A DNA stretch of 64,000 nt. Source: Cercis canadensis. Its lineage: Eukaryota > Streptophyta > Magnoliopsida > Fabales > Fabaceae. Below, piece after piece: positions 1 through 11,090 of the stretch. Numbering within the stretch: position 1 is the first letter of the stretch; the number at the start of each line of letters is the position of its first letter. The stretch lies in the NCBI GenBank assembly GCA_003255065.1, contig QAOA01006966.1:67766-131765 (forward strand), in the 5' to 3' direction. The translations under genes were made by a program, and so were the position numbers. The notes under the pieces were generated by a model. The model was not told the origin of the DNA. It was given only the letters and a program-made list of their open reading frames with translations, and did not search any database.

Positions 1-150
1 CTCTTTCTCAGTGGTGGTATAATTTGCTTGGGCGGCATCCAGAGTGCGAGATGCATAATAAATGACGCGGGACAGCTTGTCCACTCGCTGTGTAAGGATA
101 GTGTCTACTGCAAAGTTCGATGCATCACACATCAGCTTGAAGGGAAAATT

Positions 151-990
151 CTAGTTAGGTGGTTGCATGATGGGAGGAGAAGTAAGGCTCTGCTTTAGCT
201 GATCAAAGGCAGCTCTGCACTGTCTATCAAATTCGAAATCCACTTCTTTTTTGAGAAGCCTAGACAGTGGAAGGACAATCTTGCTGAAGTCCTGGACGAA
301 TCGCCTATAAAACCCTGCATGACCAAGAAATGAATGCACTTCCCGCATATAAGTGGGGTAGGGTAAAGAGGCAATAACATTTATCTTAGCCTTATCTACT
401 TCAATTCCTTTGCTAGAAATTACATGCCCTAAAACTATGTCTTGTTCTACCATGAAATGACATTTCTCAAAATTTAGGACAATGTTAGTCTCAATGCATC
501 TATCTAGTACTCTAGCAATGCTATTTAAACATGCATCAAAGGAGGATCCATATACAGTAAAATCATCCATAAATACTTTCATGCAGTGTTCTAAAAAATT
601 AGAAAATATGCTCACCATACACCACTGGAATGTACCAGAGGCATTACACAGGCTGAAAGACATCCTCCTATATGCAAATGTGCCGAAGGGACAGGTGAAA
701 GTCGTCTTCTCCTGATCCTACGGGGCTCTGTGAATCTGAAAATAACCTGAGAAACCATCTAGGAAGCAGTAATGGGACTTCCCTGCCAACCTTTCCAGCA
801 TCTGATCAATGAAAGGCAGAGGGAATTGATCTTTCCTTGTTGCCTGGTTAAGTCTTCTATAGTCGATGCAGACGCGCCAGCTGTTCTGCACTCTAGTGGG
901 AATCAACTCGTTCTTCTCATTGGCTACTACAGTGATGCTACTTTTCTTGGGAACCACTTGCACTGGACTCACTCATTTACTGTATGAGAT
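151..990 (-). pseudogene. Athila reverse transcriptase, second copy (broken)
   Basis: Two open stretches, 718-972 and 151-663, are consecutive parts of a gypsy reverse transcriptase. The first carries the N-terminal palm with VCIDYRRLN and the FSGYFQI motif; the second has the catalytic FMDDFTVYG motif followed by the LGHVIS and FLGHAGFYRRF signatures of Ty3/gypsy. A stop separates them near 715, so the enzyme is not made in one piece. The enzyme would copy the element RNA into DNA in cytoplasmic particles. It is nearly identical to the copy at 4713-5530, including the same frame break, so the defect predates the duplication or both are copies of one locus. Confidence 0.85.
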
Positions 991-1312
991 GGGGTAAATT
1001 ATGTCGGCTGATAACAGCTTGCTCACTTCTTTCTTGACCACATCTAGAATCAACGGGTTAAGTCGCCTTTGCGGCTACCTCACTGGTTTAGCTTCTTCCT
1101 CCAGTAAAATCTAATGCATGCAGGTGGAAGGGCTAATGCAAAAAATGTCTGCAAGTGTCCATCCGATGGCTGTTTTCCGCTGCTTCAAGATCTGCAACAA
1201 CCTCTCTTCTTCATCAGGTTGCAGATTGTTGGCTATGATGACAGGCAGCTTCTTCTGCCAAGAAGGCATACTTGAGATGATCAGGTAATGGTTTCAGCTC
1301 CAGTATAGGCGG

Positions 1313-2194
1313 CTACTGTACAGATGGGACTAATTTGGCTGGAGATGCCAACTCTGCTGCTTGAAGCTCAGCAACACCTGCAAGCTCTGCACTATGCTCC
1401 AAAACAGTCTCATCATATCCCAAATAGTTAGAAATCTCAGAATAGGCAGCACAACTCCCATCACAATTAGTACATGCAGGACACTCTAAAGTATCTAGCA
1501 AGCCTACTATATTAGGAAATTCAGCTATTAATTCAGCATGCACATCATCAACTAGCAGGTCTATGACATCTATTTGGAACACTAAATGCTCTTCTAGAGG
1601 GTGTTTCATGGCATCACATAAATTAAAACGAATTACAATGGCACCAAATTCCATGGAAATGGTATCAGCATGCACATCAATTATAGTCTTAGTAGTTTTA
1701 AGGAAGGGTCTACCCAAGATCAAAGGGACATGCCTAGATGTAGACTCATCCTCCATATTTAACACATAAAAATCAGCTAGAAATATTAAATCATTTACTT
1801 TAACAAAAACATCCTCAAGAAGGCATGCAGGATATGTTGTACTTCTATTAGCAAGCTGAATGACCATTCCAATGGGCTTGAGTTCTCCAATCTGCAGTGA
1901 TAAATAGATGGACTTGGGCATCACGTTGATTGAAGCTACCAGATCTAGCATGACATTTGTAAACTGATTGACTCCAATAGTGCAGGGAATGGTGAAAGTC
2001 CTAGGATCAGTGCATTTGGATGGTAAGTTAGGCTGAATCATGACTGATATGTTTATACTCATGCTCATTTTTTCATTACCCTTCAGCTTCCTCTTGTGGG
2101 TACATAAATCCTTAAGAAACCTTGCATACTTGAGAATTTGTTTGATGGCTTCCAGGAGAGGTATATTGACTTTTACCTTCCTAAAAGTATCCAT
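1313..2194 (-). pseudogene. Athila aspartic protease and linker, second copy
   Basis: A continuous 293-codon stretch. The core reads DLVASINVMP where gypsy proteases of this lineage have an Asp-Leu-Gly-Ala-Ser motif: the catalytic Asp is kept and the Gly is Val. Further on come the conserved IQLANRSTTYP and the flap-distal ILGRPFL motif typical of Athila proteases. It would cut the Gag-Pol polyprotein. Compared with the homologous stretch at 5875-7104 this copy has no stop between linker and protease, but it lacks an upstream gag because the gap at 2403 intervenes. Confidence 0.8.
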
Positions 2195-2402
2195 GATCTC
2201 TCTATCTAGCTCATGCTCAGCAATTTTCTTGGACTGTGTAACTCTATTTGGAAATGAGAGAGGAATGCTGAGGGTAGAGCTCTCTGCCTGGTCCTGAAGG
2301 TGGAATGGCTGCTGTTTTAGGATAGCTTTAGAGGCTGTAGGGTCTAAATTTTTTTCTTGGACAGAATTGAGGACTGTGGAATGCAGGTTAGGTTCTGGAA
2401 CA

Positions 2403-2403
2403 N
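2403..2403. other. assembly gap (N), Athila LTR to internal sequence
   Basis: A single N separates internal Athila sequence (left) from LTR sequence (right). The homologous internal sequence at 6963 continues differently, so real sequence of unknown length is missing. Confidence 0.9.
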
Positions 2404-2658
2404 TTCCAACGAAATTAGAATCACATCAATCGGACATCTGTAGCCAAAGATATAGTGAAAAATGTAAGTAGTACCAGAATTCAACAGTTAAGCAATTAAA
2501 AATCTATAAGCACCAACAAGTCAAAATCTACAAAACATGTCTAAAGGCCATAAAAATTACTAGAAACACACACTAAAAGACTAAGTATAAGGGAAACAAA
2601 TAGTATAAAATAAGACTAAGTATAAGGGAAACAAATAGTATAAAATAATGTGTTATCA
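2404..2658 (-). repeat. Athila 3' LTR, truncated by gap
   Basis: The first 255 bp (minus-strand sense) of the LTR, aligned with 10602-10822. It begins TGATAACACATT at 2658. It holds a 35-bp tandem duplication (about 2578-2647) of the sequence around AGACTAAGTATAAGGG that the 5' LTR has once. The rest of the LTR is lost in the gap at 2403. Confidence 0.88.
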
Positions 2659-2671
2659 AATTCTCTCACAC
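2659..2671 (-). other. Athila polypurine tract
   Basis: On the minus strand the purine-rich GTGTGAGAGAATT directly precedes the LTR start TGATAACAC. This is the expected site for plus-strand priming. Confidence 0.7.
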
Positions 2672-3108
2672 TTAGCTTTTTGCACTCTTGGGCAAAATCA
2701 CAAAAATCAAACTAGAAAAAGAAAACAGCTCTCCAATCAAATCAAAAATGCAAAGATTAAGGTAAGAAAATAATTTAAACTTAAAGAAACAACAACACTC
2801 ATGGAATAACATCTCTTGACAAAAACATATGGCAATTTTATTTAATAAGAATAAGTCAAAGTGGATAGTCTCTCACAAGATAAATAAATGATCTCAATTC
2901 CCTCAAGTGTCTAAGATAAGTATTTCTCTCCAATCATTCTATCAAAAATCACACTACCATAAGCTTGTTTATATTCTCAATCTCCACTACATATGTCACA
3001 TGCATAACATAAATCAAAAGGACTTTTAAATGGTTGTAATGGGAAAAGGTAAAAGAATGGCAATAAGGGAAAGTCTTATTGGTTGTCTCATTCTTGATTT
3101 CAACTGCA
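2672..3108. other. Athila 3' untranslated region, no gene
   Basis: AT-rich sequence between integrase and 3' LTR. I see no envelope-like frame in it. Confidence 0.6.
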
Positions 3109-4245
3109 CTATAAGGGAAAACATAAGTCACCACAAAAAGGACCCATCCACCTAGAATGAAGCTTGCCGAACATGAGCTTGAGACGGGAATTGTAGAGCA
3201 GCACTTTCTGACCAATGTGAAACTCTTTTCTCACCAACAACTTGTCATGGACAAGCTTGGTCTTTTCTTTATAAATTCTAGAATTCTCATAAGCTCCCAA
3301 CCGGATTTCTTCAAATTCTTGTGGTTGCAGCTTCCTTTGAGAACCAGCTTGAGCCAAGTCAAGATTACACTGCTTCATTGCCCAATACGCCTTATGTTCT
3401 ATCTCCACTAGAAGGTAGCATGCCTTGCCAAAGACTAGCCTATAAAGTGACATGCCTATAGGGGCCTTGTAGGCAGTTCAATAAGCCCACAAAGCATTAT
3501 CCAGAAGCATACTCCAATCTTTTCTGTTAGGTTGGACAGTCTTCTCTAAAATCTGCTTGATCTCCCTGTTGGACACCTCTGCTTGCCCATTGGTTTGTGG
3601 ATGGTAAGGGGTTGACACCTTGTGCACCACACCATACTTTTTCAACAAGGCAACCATGTGCCTATTGCAGAAGTGCGAACCTTGGTCACTGATTATTGCT
3701 CTTGGGATGCCGAATCTACAGAAAATGTGAGTCTTGACAAAATCTAAGACAACGCGAGAATCATCAGTCCGGGTGGCCTTAGCCTCTACCCATTTAAAAA
3801 CATAATCCATAGCTAATATGATATACACAAAACCAAAAGAAGTAGAAAATGGACCCATGAAATCAATACCCCACACGTCGAATATCTCACAAAACAGTAA
3901 AGGCTGTTGAGGCATCTCATTCCTATGGAAAATATTTCCTGTCTGTTGGCATTGGGCACAATTCTTACAAAAGCTATGTGCATCATGAAACAAGGTAGGT
4001 CAGTAGAGTCCATAATCTAAAATTTTCCTAGCAGTGCGTTGTGGTCCAAAATGACCACCACATGCAGAAGTATGATAAAGTTGTAAAACATATTCGATCT
4101 CATGTCCAGGCACACACCTCCTAATGACTTGATCACTACACAATCTCCACAAATAGGGGTCATCCCATACATAAAATTTGACGTCACTTTTAAGCTTATC
4201 TACTTGATGCTTCTTAAAATAAGCAGGTAAAAAGTAATTTACCAA
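3109..4245 (-). pseudogene. Athila integrase (broken)
   Basis: Three open pieces in order on the minus strand. 4000-4245 holds the zinc-binding region up to the LYHTSACGGHFG stretch; 3478-3993 holds the last zinc-finger cysteines (CKNCAQCQ, preceded by a His-rich start) and the catalytic core, with GIDFMGPF for the first Asp, IISDQGSHF for the second, and the [12 protein letters not shown] segment for the Glu. 3109-3453 holds the C-terminal DNA-binding part ending in [11 protein letters not shown]. Stops near 4000 and 3470 break the chain. It would insert the cDNA into the host genome. No chromodomain follows, as expected for Athila. Confidence 0.88.
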
Positions 4246-4280
4246 ATCAGTATGCCAATGATCTTTACTATCTTTACCTT

Positions 4281-4712
4281 GCAGCTAATAAAGCTGCTCA
4301 TCCGAGAAGGTCTCTCTGATGGAAAAGCTGTCTAAGGTTAGTGGGATCCGGCTCAAGTGATCTGCTACCAAGTTCTCAGCTCCACTCTTGTCTCTGATCT
4401 CAAGGTGAATTCTTGCAAGAGCAGCATCCACCTAATGAGCCTAGGTTTTGCATCCGGTTTCTTGAGCAAGTACTTCAAAGCTGCATGGTCAGAGAAAGCA
4501 ATTACTTTAGAATTCAGTAAGTATGATCGAAATTTATCTAAAGCAAACACAATAGCAAGGAGCTCTTTCTCAGTGGAGGTATAATTTGCTTGGGCGGCAT
4601 CCAGAGTGCGAGATGCATAATAAATGACGTGGGACAGCTTGTCCATTCGCTGTGTAAGGATAGTGTCTACTGCAAAGTTCGATGCATCACACATCAGCTT
4701 GAAGGGAAAATT
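4281..4712 (-). pseudogene. Athila RNase H domain
   Basis: The open stretch 4365-4694 has MCDASNFAV (first catalytic Asp), then the [18 protein letters not shown] and [18 protein letters not shown] signatures (catalytic Glu) and [11 protein letters not shown] (third Asp) of Ty3/gypsy RNase H. It removes the RNA strand after reverse transcription. It follows the reverse transcriptase directly on the minus strand. A stop at about 4360 ends the frame before the C-terminal His region. The start of the same domain is repeated at bases 1-130 in the second copy. Confidence 0.85.
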
Positions 4713-5530
4713 CTAGTTAGGTGGTTGCATGATGGGAGGAGAAGTAAGGCTCTGCTTCAGCTGATCAAAGGCAGCTCTGCACTGCCTATCAAATTCGAAA
4801 TCCACTTCTTTTTTGAAAAGCCTAGACAATGGAAGGACAATCTTGCTGAAGTCCTGGACAAATCGCCTGTAAAACCCTGCATGACCAAGAAATGAATGCA
4901 CTTCCCGCACATAAGTGGGGTAGGGTAAAGAGGTAATAACATCTATCTTAGCCTTATCTACTTCAATTCCTTTGCTAGAAATTACATGCCCTAAAACTAT
5001 GTCTTGTTCTACCATGAAATGACATTTCTCAAAATTTAGGACAATGTTAGTCTCAATGCATCTATCTAGTACTCTAGCAAGGCTATTTAAACATGCATTA
5101 AAGGAGGATCCATATACAGTAAAATCATCCATAAATACTTTCATGCAGTGTTCTAAAAAATCAGAAAATATGCTCACCATACACCGCTGGAATGTACCAA
5201 AGGCATTACATAGGCTGAAAGACATCCTCCTATATACAAATGTGCCGAAGGGACAGGTGAAAGTCGTCTTCTCCCGATCCTACGGGGCTCTGTGAATCTG
5301 AAAATAACCTGAGAAGCCATCTAGGAAGCAGTAATGGGACTTCCCTGCCAACTTTTCCAGCATCTAATCAATGAAAGGCAGAGGGAAGTGATCTTTCCTT
5401 GTTGCCTGGTTAAGTCTTCTATAGTCGATGCAAACGCGCCAGCTGTTCTGCACTCTAGTGGGAATCAACTCGTTCTTCTCATTGGCTACTACAGTGATGC
5501 TACTTTTCTTGGGAACCACTTACACTGGAC
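4713..5530 (-). pseudogene. Athila reverse transcriptase (broken)
   Basis: Open part 4713-5225 contains the catalytic FMDDFTVYG and the LGHVIS and FLGHAGFYRRF motifs. The N-terminal palm continues upstream to about 5530, with [10 protein letters not shown] and FSGYFQI, but stops interrupt it (near 5294 and at a codon before MLEKLAG). The copy at 151-990 has the same break near the FQIHRAP segment. In the intact family this enzyme is continuous with RNase H and integrase. Confidence 0.87.
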
Positions 5531-5874
5531 TCACTCATTTACTGTATGAGATGGGGTAAATTATGTCGGCTAATAACAGCTTGCTCACTTCTTTCTTGAC
5601 CACATCTAGAATCAACGGGTTAAGTCGCCTTTGCGGCTACCTCACCGGTTTAGCTTCTTCCTCCAGTAAAATCTAATGCATGCAAGTGGAAGGGCTAATG
5701 CAAAAAATGTCTGCAAGTGTCCATCCGATGGCTGTTTTTCGCTGCTTCAAGATCTGCAACAACCTCTCTTCTTCGTCAGGTTGCAGATTGTTGGCTATGA
5801 TGACAGGCAGCTTCTTCTGCCAAGAAGGCATACTTGAGATGATCAGGTAATGATTTCAAATCCAGTATAGGCTG

Positions 5875-7104
5875 CTACTGTACAGAGGGGACTAATTTGA
5901 CTGGAGATGCCAAATCTGCTGCCTGAAGCTCAGCAACACCTGCAAGCTCTGCACTATGCTCCAAAACAGTCTCATCATATCCCAAATAGTTAGAAATCTC
6001 AGAATAGGCAACACAACTCCCATCACAATTAGTACATGCAGGACACTCTAAAGTATCTAGCAAGCCTACTATATTAGGAAATTCAGCTATTAATTCAGCA
6101 TGCACATCATCAACTAGCAAGTCTATGACATCTATTTGGAACACTAAATGCTCTTCTAGAGGGTGTTTCATGGCATCACATAAATTAAAACGAATTACAA
6201 TGGCACCAAATTCCATGGAAAGGGTATCAGCATGCACATCAATTATAGTCTTAACAGTTTTAAGGAAGGGTCTACCCAAGATCAAAGGGACATGTCTAGA
6301 TGTAGACTCATCCTCCATATTTAACACATAAAAATCAGCTGGAAATATTAAATCATTTACCTTAACTAAAACATCCTTAAGAAGGCATGCAGGATATGTT
6401 GTACTTCTATTAGCAAGCTGAATGACCACTCCAATGGGCTTGAGTTCTCCAATCTGCAGTGATAAATAGATGGACTTAGGCATCACGTTGATTGAAGCTA
6501 CCAGATCTAGCATGACATTTGTAAACTACTTGTCTCCAATAGTGCAGGGAATGATGAAAGTCCTAGGATCAGTGCACTTGGATGGTAAGTTAGGCTGAAT
6601 CATGACTGATATGTTTATACTCATGCTCACTTTTTCATTACCCTTCAGCTTCCTCTTGTGGTTACACAAATCCTTAAGAAACCTTGCATACTTGAGAATT
6701 TGTTTGATGGCTTCCAGGAGAGGTATATTGACTTTTATCCTCCTAAAAGTATCCATGATCTCTCTATCTAGCTCATGCTCAACAATTTTCTTGGACTGTG
6801 TAACTCTGTTTGGAAATGGGAGAGGAATGCTGGGGGTAGAGCTCTCTGCCTGGTCCTGAAGGTGGAATGGCTGCTGTTTTGGGATAGCTTTAGAGGCTGT
6901 AGGGTCTAAATTTTTTTCTTGGACAGAATTAAGGACTGTGGAATGCAGGTTAGGTTCTGGAACACTCATTTCCTTACCACTACGCAGGGTTATGGCACTC
7001 ACATTGCTTCTCGGATTGGTAACTGTTTGAGAAGGTAAACTGCCAGAACCTTGAGACTTCAACTCACTAGTGGTGGTTGCAAGTTGGCCTATCTGAGTCT
7101 CCAA
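5875..7104 (-). pseudogene. Athila protease and gag-pol linker (stop-interrupted)
   Basis: 6526-7104 is a low-complexity linker that starts with ETQIGQLATTTSELKSQ, a stretch typical of Athila Gag C-termini, and contains VSAITLRSGKE. 5875-6513 is the aspartic protease with DLVASINVMP and ILGRPFL. The two are in one frame but a TAG stop at about 6528 separates them, and the second copy (1313-2194) reads through this place. The catalytic Asp is present, while the following Gly is Val as in the other copy. Confidence 0.82.
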
Positions 7105-7512
7105 GCTCTGAATGCTAGTCTTAGTCCTCAGTTGGAACTAGATGTTGCTGCTAGCCAACTGCTTCACTAAATCTTCCAAGCTCGGTTCTGGCTTGTTAGC
7201 TTGCTGCATAGGCTGCTTCATTGGTGCTTAGAACTGCTGGTTGCTTGAACTTGCATTGTACCTAGGCTGTTGTGGCTGGTAGGTTTGACCAGAATTGCCT
7301 CTATACCTCAAGTTCGAGTGATCTCTCTAGCCAGAGTTATATGTTGAAGAGTGGGGGTCATATCTGGGCTGCTGCTGGTAAGGTCTGCCAGGAAAAACAC
7401 CAACCACTACTTCAGTGTTATCTTGGATGGTAGGGCACTGATACGTCGGATGACTGGCTAGGGCACAAATTTCACATAGCTTGGCAGGAGCTTGAACTTG
7501 TGTGTGGCCCAT
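7105..7512 (-). pseudogene. Athila Gag zinc knuckle region
   Basis: The stretch 7327-7512 carries CEICALASHPTYQC, a CX2CX4HX4C zinc knuckle that binds the element RNA. Gln-rich and Tyr-rich sequence follows (GRPYQQQPRYDPHSS). Stops lie at about 7320 and between here and the linker at 7104. Confidence 0.8.
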
Positions 7513-7522
7513 TGCTAACTGT

Positions 7523-8401
7523 CTAACTAAAGAGGTTCTTTACCCTCTGTTGATCCACCATCTGCACCTCATTCACTCCCCTAGCAGTAGTAACCATCCT
7601 GGTGACAAATTGTTGCGCATTAGTTGCCATGTTTTTTATTAAGTCTCTTGCAACCGCAGGGGTCTTGTCCACCAAGACTCCTCCAGAAGCAACATCCACA
7701 TAACTCCTATCCATAGAAAGAAAACCTTTATAGAAGTACTGGAGGAGTAGCTGGTCACTGATTTGGTGATGAGGACAGCTCCGACACAGTTTCTTAAATC
7801 TCTCACAGTATTCATGTAAAGTCTCTCCACTATGTTGCCGTATGCCACATATCTCTTTCCTGATGGCAGCAGCTCTTAAGGCAGGAAAGAATCTTTCAAG
7901 AAAGCACCTCTTCAAGTCACTCTAGCATGTGATGATGGATGGCTGCAAGTATAGTCAATCATTTGCTGCTCTATTTAATGAAAAAGGAAAAAGCCTAAGC
8001 TTGATGTGCTCCTCTTCAATTGACTGAGGCTTCATGGTAGAACACACTATGTGAAATTCCTTCAAATGCTTATGAGGATCTTCACCTGTAAGTCCATGAA
8101 ACTTTGGGAGCAAGTGTATTAATCCAGACTTTAATTCAAAATTAACATCAGGATACTGAATACACAAAGGCTGATAATTATCATCAGGGGTAGCCAATTC
8201 TTTAAGAGTCCTAGCCTTAACAAGCATGTCATTATTTCCAGCCACATTATTGGCAGCAAGATCAACCTTAGGATTAATGTCATTAGCAGCCATATTATGC
8301 TCTATATGATTAGGAGTTCTACGTGCCCTAGCAAGTGTGTGCAAAGTTCTCTCTATTTTAGAATCACCTTCAAGTAGTTCAAACTGAGAGGACCGAGTCA
8401 T
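7523..8401 (-). pseudogene. Athila Gag capsid region (broken)
   Basis: 7955-8401 starts with MTRSSQFELLEGD and ends in the conserved GLTGEDPHKHLKEF and IKLRLFPFSL segments of retrotransposon Gag. 7523-7915 continues with CFLERFFPALRAAAIRKEI, HEYCERFKKLCRSCPHH and LLLQYFYKGF. A stop and frame change between 7915 and 7955 separate them. The Met at 8401 is a plausible start because leader sequence without open frame precedes it. The protein would form the particle in which reverse transcription takes place. Confidence 0.85.
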
Positions 8402-9491
8402 GCACCATGCAAATAAGATGACAAAAACACTCTAAAACACACTAGAACACACAGAAACAGAAAAAATAGTGAAGCAAAGAAAGAAAAGGGCAAAAACCAA
8501 AACACACAAAATACACTAAACAAAGACAAAAAGACACCAAAATAACACCAGTTGACCCATTTAAACATTTTTAAAAAAATTTCTACCACCACAGCATGAA
8601 AGCCTGATAAAAATGAAACTCAAAAATCAAATAAAAAATTTTAAAAAATTGAAAAACTTGTCAAAACGATGGAATTCGGCTTAAAAACGCAAACCTCATA
8701 ACATAGATATGACTATTGATTGTCAGGTCATTTTCCTTCAACTGACTAAGTTTCAGGTCAATCGGAGCAAAAAATTTCGGCTAGAACAGTACACGCGAAA
8801 ACCACTAAATCAACCGAAACAAAGGGAAATCAAGGGAAAACTGGCACCAGAATTCACACCATGGAAACTTTAAACATCAAAGGAAACAAAACAACAAAAA
8901 ACAACTATCACCACAATGCTCAAAAAGTATAAAAAGTTTTGCCAAAANCCTTCAACTGACTAAGTTTCAGGTCAATCGGAGCATAAAATTTCGGCTAGAA
9001 CAGTACACGCGAAAACCACTAAATCAACCGAAACAAAGGGAAATCAAGGGAAAACTGGCACCAGAATTCACACCATGGAAACTTTAAACATCAAAGGAAA
9101 CAAAACAACAAAAAACAACTATCACCACAATGCTCAAAAAGTATAAAAAGTTTTGCCAAAAAGTGAACAAAGACAGGAAAGGAGACAGAATAATGGTAAA
9201 TGAGGCTAAACAAGGGTAATAACAGCACAAAGTTCACCTCACAATGCTTCTCACAATGCAATTCCTCTGTCCACTAATTTGCAGCTCAATCCCAATTTGT
9301 CAGAATAAAAAACAAGACAGAAACAGAAACACTAAACAGGGAAAAAAAAAACCTAAACAAATAAAGAAAACAAAATAGGAAAGCAAGTAGAACAAGAGGA
9401 AAACGATGAAGAACAATTACCAGAAACAAGGGCAGTAAGCAATCAAAACAGTAAAGAAAGAGTCCTAAGAAGATTAATATGTTAGGTGAAA
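8402..9491. other. Athila leader with assembly gap and duplicated flank
   Basis: Non-coding leader between primer-binding site and gag. The 213 bp at 8735-8947 recur at 8949-9161 with one visible difference (A for T in the AAAAAATTTCGG region), directly on either side of the N at 8948. This looks like overlapping contig ends that were not merged. Confidence 0.85.
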
Positions 9492-9509
9492 TCCCCGGCA
9501 ACGGCGCCA
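9492..9509 (-). other. Athila primer-binding site for tRNA-Asp
   Basis: The plus strand reads TCCCCGGCAACGGCGCCA, the known 3' end of plant tRNA-Asp(GUC) without its last bases. On the minus strand the complement lies six bases inside the 5' LTR end, where first-strand DNA synthesis is primed. Confidence 0.9.
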
Positions 9510-9515
9510 AAATTT

Positions 9516-10822
9516 TGATAGGTGTCGAACCGTACAAAATTAAAATACTAATTGCAACTAATTTGTAGTATAGGATGCAACCAGTGTCGTCTTCCAAGGA
9601 TTCACCAGAACAACTAATCTAATAGGACTTTAAGCAAGAACAGAATAAGGGGGTTTGTGTTGAATACAGAATAATTAGAATTCAGAAAGCAGAAAATAAG
9701 GTTTAATCAAATAAGAGAAAACACATTCAACTCAAGTAAGCAACCAAACCTTAATTCATCCTTGTTCACTAAAGATAATCTAGATTTGATTTAATTCTTG
9801 GTTAAGTGTTACCTGGAACCCCTAACAGTAACACTTAGAATTCTTACTGATTTACCAATCAGGATTTAATTAATCATGAAATTAAGAATCTAGGCAACCG
9901 CTCTATATCACTAAGTCTAGATTAATCTAAGAACCGAATTATCCAAGTTAACCATATATTAAAAACCTTTAAAGTATGATTATCAATCTGATTACTGTTA
10001 TAAATTTAATCAACCAATTTAAATTCATACAAAGCATGTATGCAATCAAAATATCATTCAATCACATGAAGAAGGGAAGAAACATTAATTCAAATTAAAT
10101 TAAATCAAACCCAGTTGAAACACAGGAACTCTAGATTATTAAGTTTGACTCCTCTTGAATTGATTACAAACGAACTTAGCCCTCCATGAAAGACATAAAC
10201 ACAAAGCAAAAGTAGAAAAAATGAACTTAGAAAATATGAGGCAGCAGCTGCTCAAGGTAATTTCGTATCTCTTTTGGTTTGTTTATTTTCCTCAACAACT
10301 TGAGAATATAGCTGCTTCCTCTAGGTTTTATAATAGCTTCCTAATTACAAAATAAACCTAATTTCTTAAATTATTAATGATAAAAATGTGATCAAGCCCT
10401 AGTGTTATGTGTGCTAGCCCAATAAGCAAATGTTGGCCTAAACAAACATGCTCTGGTTCAATAGGCAGGCCTATGGAAAATGAATCAGTCAATGTTGGGC
10501 GGATGCAGAAAATCTGGACTGCTTGCATTCGAATGTCAATTGTCCAGACGCGAGAATCAGCTTCTGGCCTCTTCATATGAAATGTATAATTTTCTATCAG
10601 CTTTCCAACTAAACTAGAATCACATCAATCGGGCATCTGTAGCCAAAGATATGGTGAAAAATGTAAGCAGTGCCAGAATTCAACTGTTAAGCAATTGAAA
10701 ATTTATAAGTACCAACAAGTCCAAATCTACAACACATATCTAAAGGCCATAAAAATCATTAGAAACATACACTAAAAGACTAAGTATAAAGGAAACAAAT
10801 AGTGTAAAATAATGTGTTATCA
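9516..10822 (-). repeat. Athila 5' LTR, complete
   Basis: 1307 bp with TGATAACAC...CTATCA ends on the minus strand. The inner end abuts the tRNA-Asp primer site. The outer 220 bp match the truncated LTR at 2404-2658. Bases ATGAC follow outside (10823-10827) and would be the target duplication, but the other flank is not in the window. Confidence 0.9.
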
Positions 10823-11090
10823 ATGACATACTAGTGTGACTTCATCTTTCCAAAGCACCCAATTACCTCCAGTGAAGTCATTACACCAGGTTGTGATCAT
10901 GTTATTGAAACCAATAGATTGTTCGATGCAGGTTTGCATCCAGTCGTTTCCCTCATAATGCGTCTCCGTCAAGATTAAGACACTAACTCCGTGTTGAAGA
11001 CATATCATCCGTGCGATGTCTTGAAAGTTTGGATGTGTTACACCTCTACAATTCCATGTTGCGACGATGATGTTGACATGTAGCAGATAA
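10823..11090 (-). pseudogene. LINE endonuclease fragment
   Basis: The minus strand reads ATWNCRG, then LILTETH, then GNWVLWKDEV, the order of conserved motifs in the apurinic-type endonuclease of plant L1 LINEs (Asn of WNCRG and Glu of ETH are metal-binding positions). The downstream part is missing because the Athila LTR starts at 10822, so the LINE was probably cut by that insertion. The coding stretch upstream (to 11197) has no domain that I recognise. Confidence 0.65.

Larger units (their letters stand above)
1..2402 (-). mobile_element. Athila-type gypsy, second partial internal copy
   Basis: This block repeats 4562-6963 base for base with only scattered substitutions (add 4561 to convert). 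Read on the minus strand it runs from the gag-protease linker through protease and reverse transcriptase into the start of RNase H, and leaves the window at base 1. It stops abruptly at the N at 2403, where LTR sequence begins. It may be a neighbouring tandem Athila copy whose LTR remainder and gag are hidden in the gap, or a contig of another copy joined wrongly. Its protease reading frame is intact where the other copy has a stop. Confidence 0.85.
2404..10822 (-). mobile_element. Athila-type Ty3/gypsy LTR retrotransposon
   Basis: Minus-strand element with the order 5' LTR (9516-10822), primer-binding site, gag, zinc knuckle, protease, reverse transcriptase, RNase H, integrase, polypurine tract and a truncated 3' LTR (2404-2658). 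LTR ends are TGATA...TATCA. The primer site matches the 3' end of tRNA-Asp, the usual Athila/Calypso primer, and the protease and gag are of that lineage. No envelope-like frame, common in Athila, lies between integrase and the 3' LTR. Several frames are broken and the two LTR stretches that can be compared differ at about 18 of 220 positions by eye, so the element is old and dead. Confidence 0.9.

Noticed and set aside
2672..3108. Envelope-like gene of the Athila element
   Set aside because: Only short open stretches in this interval; nothing long enough or with a membrane anchor and leader.
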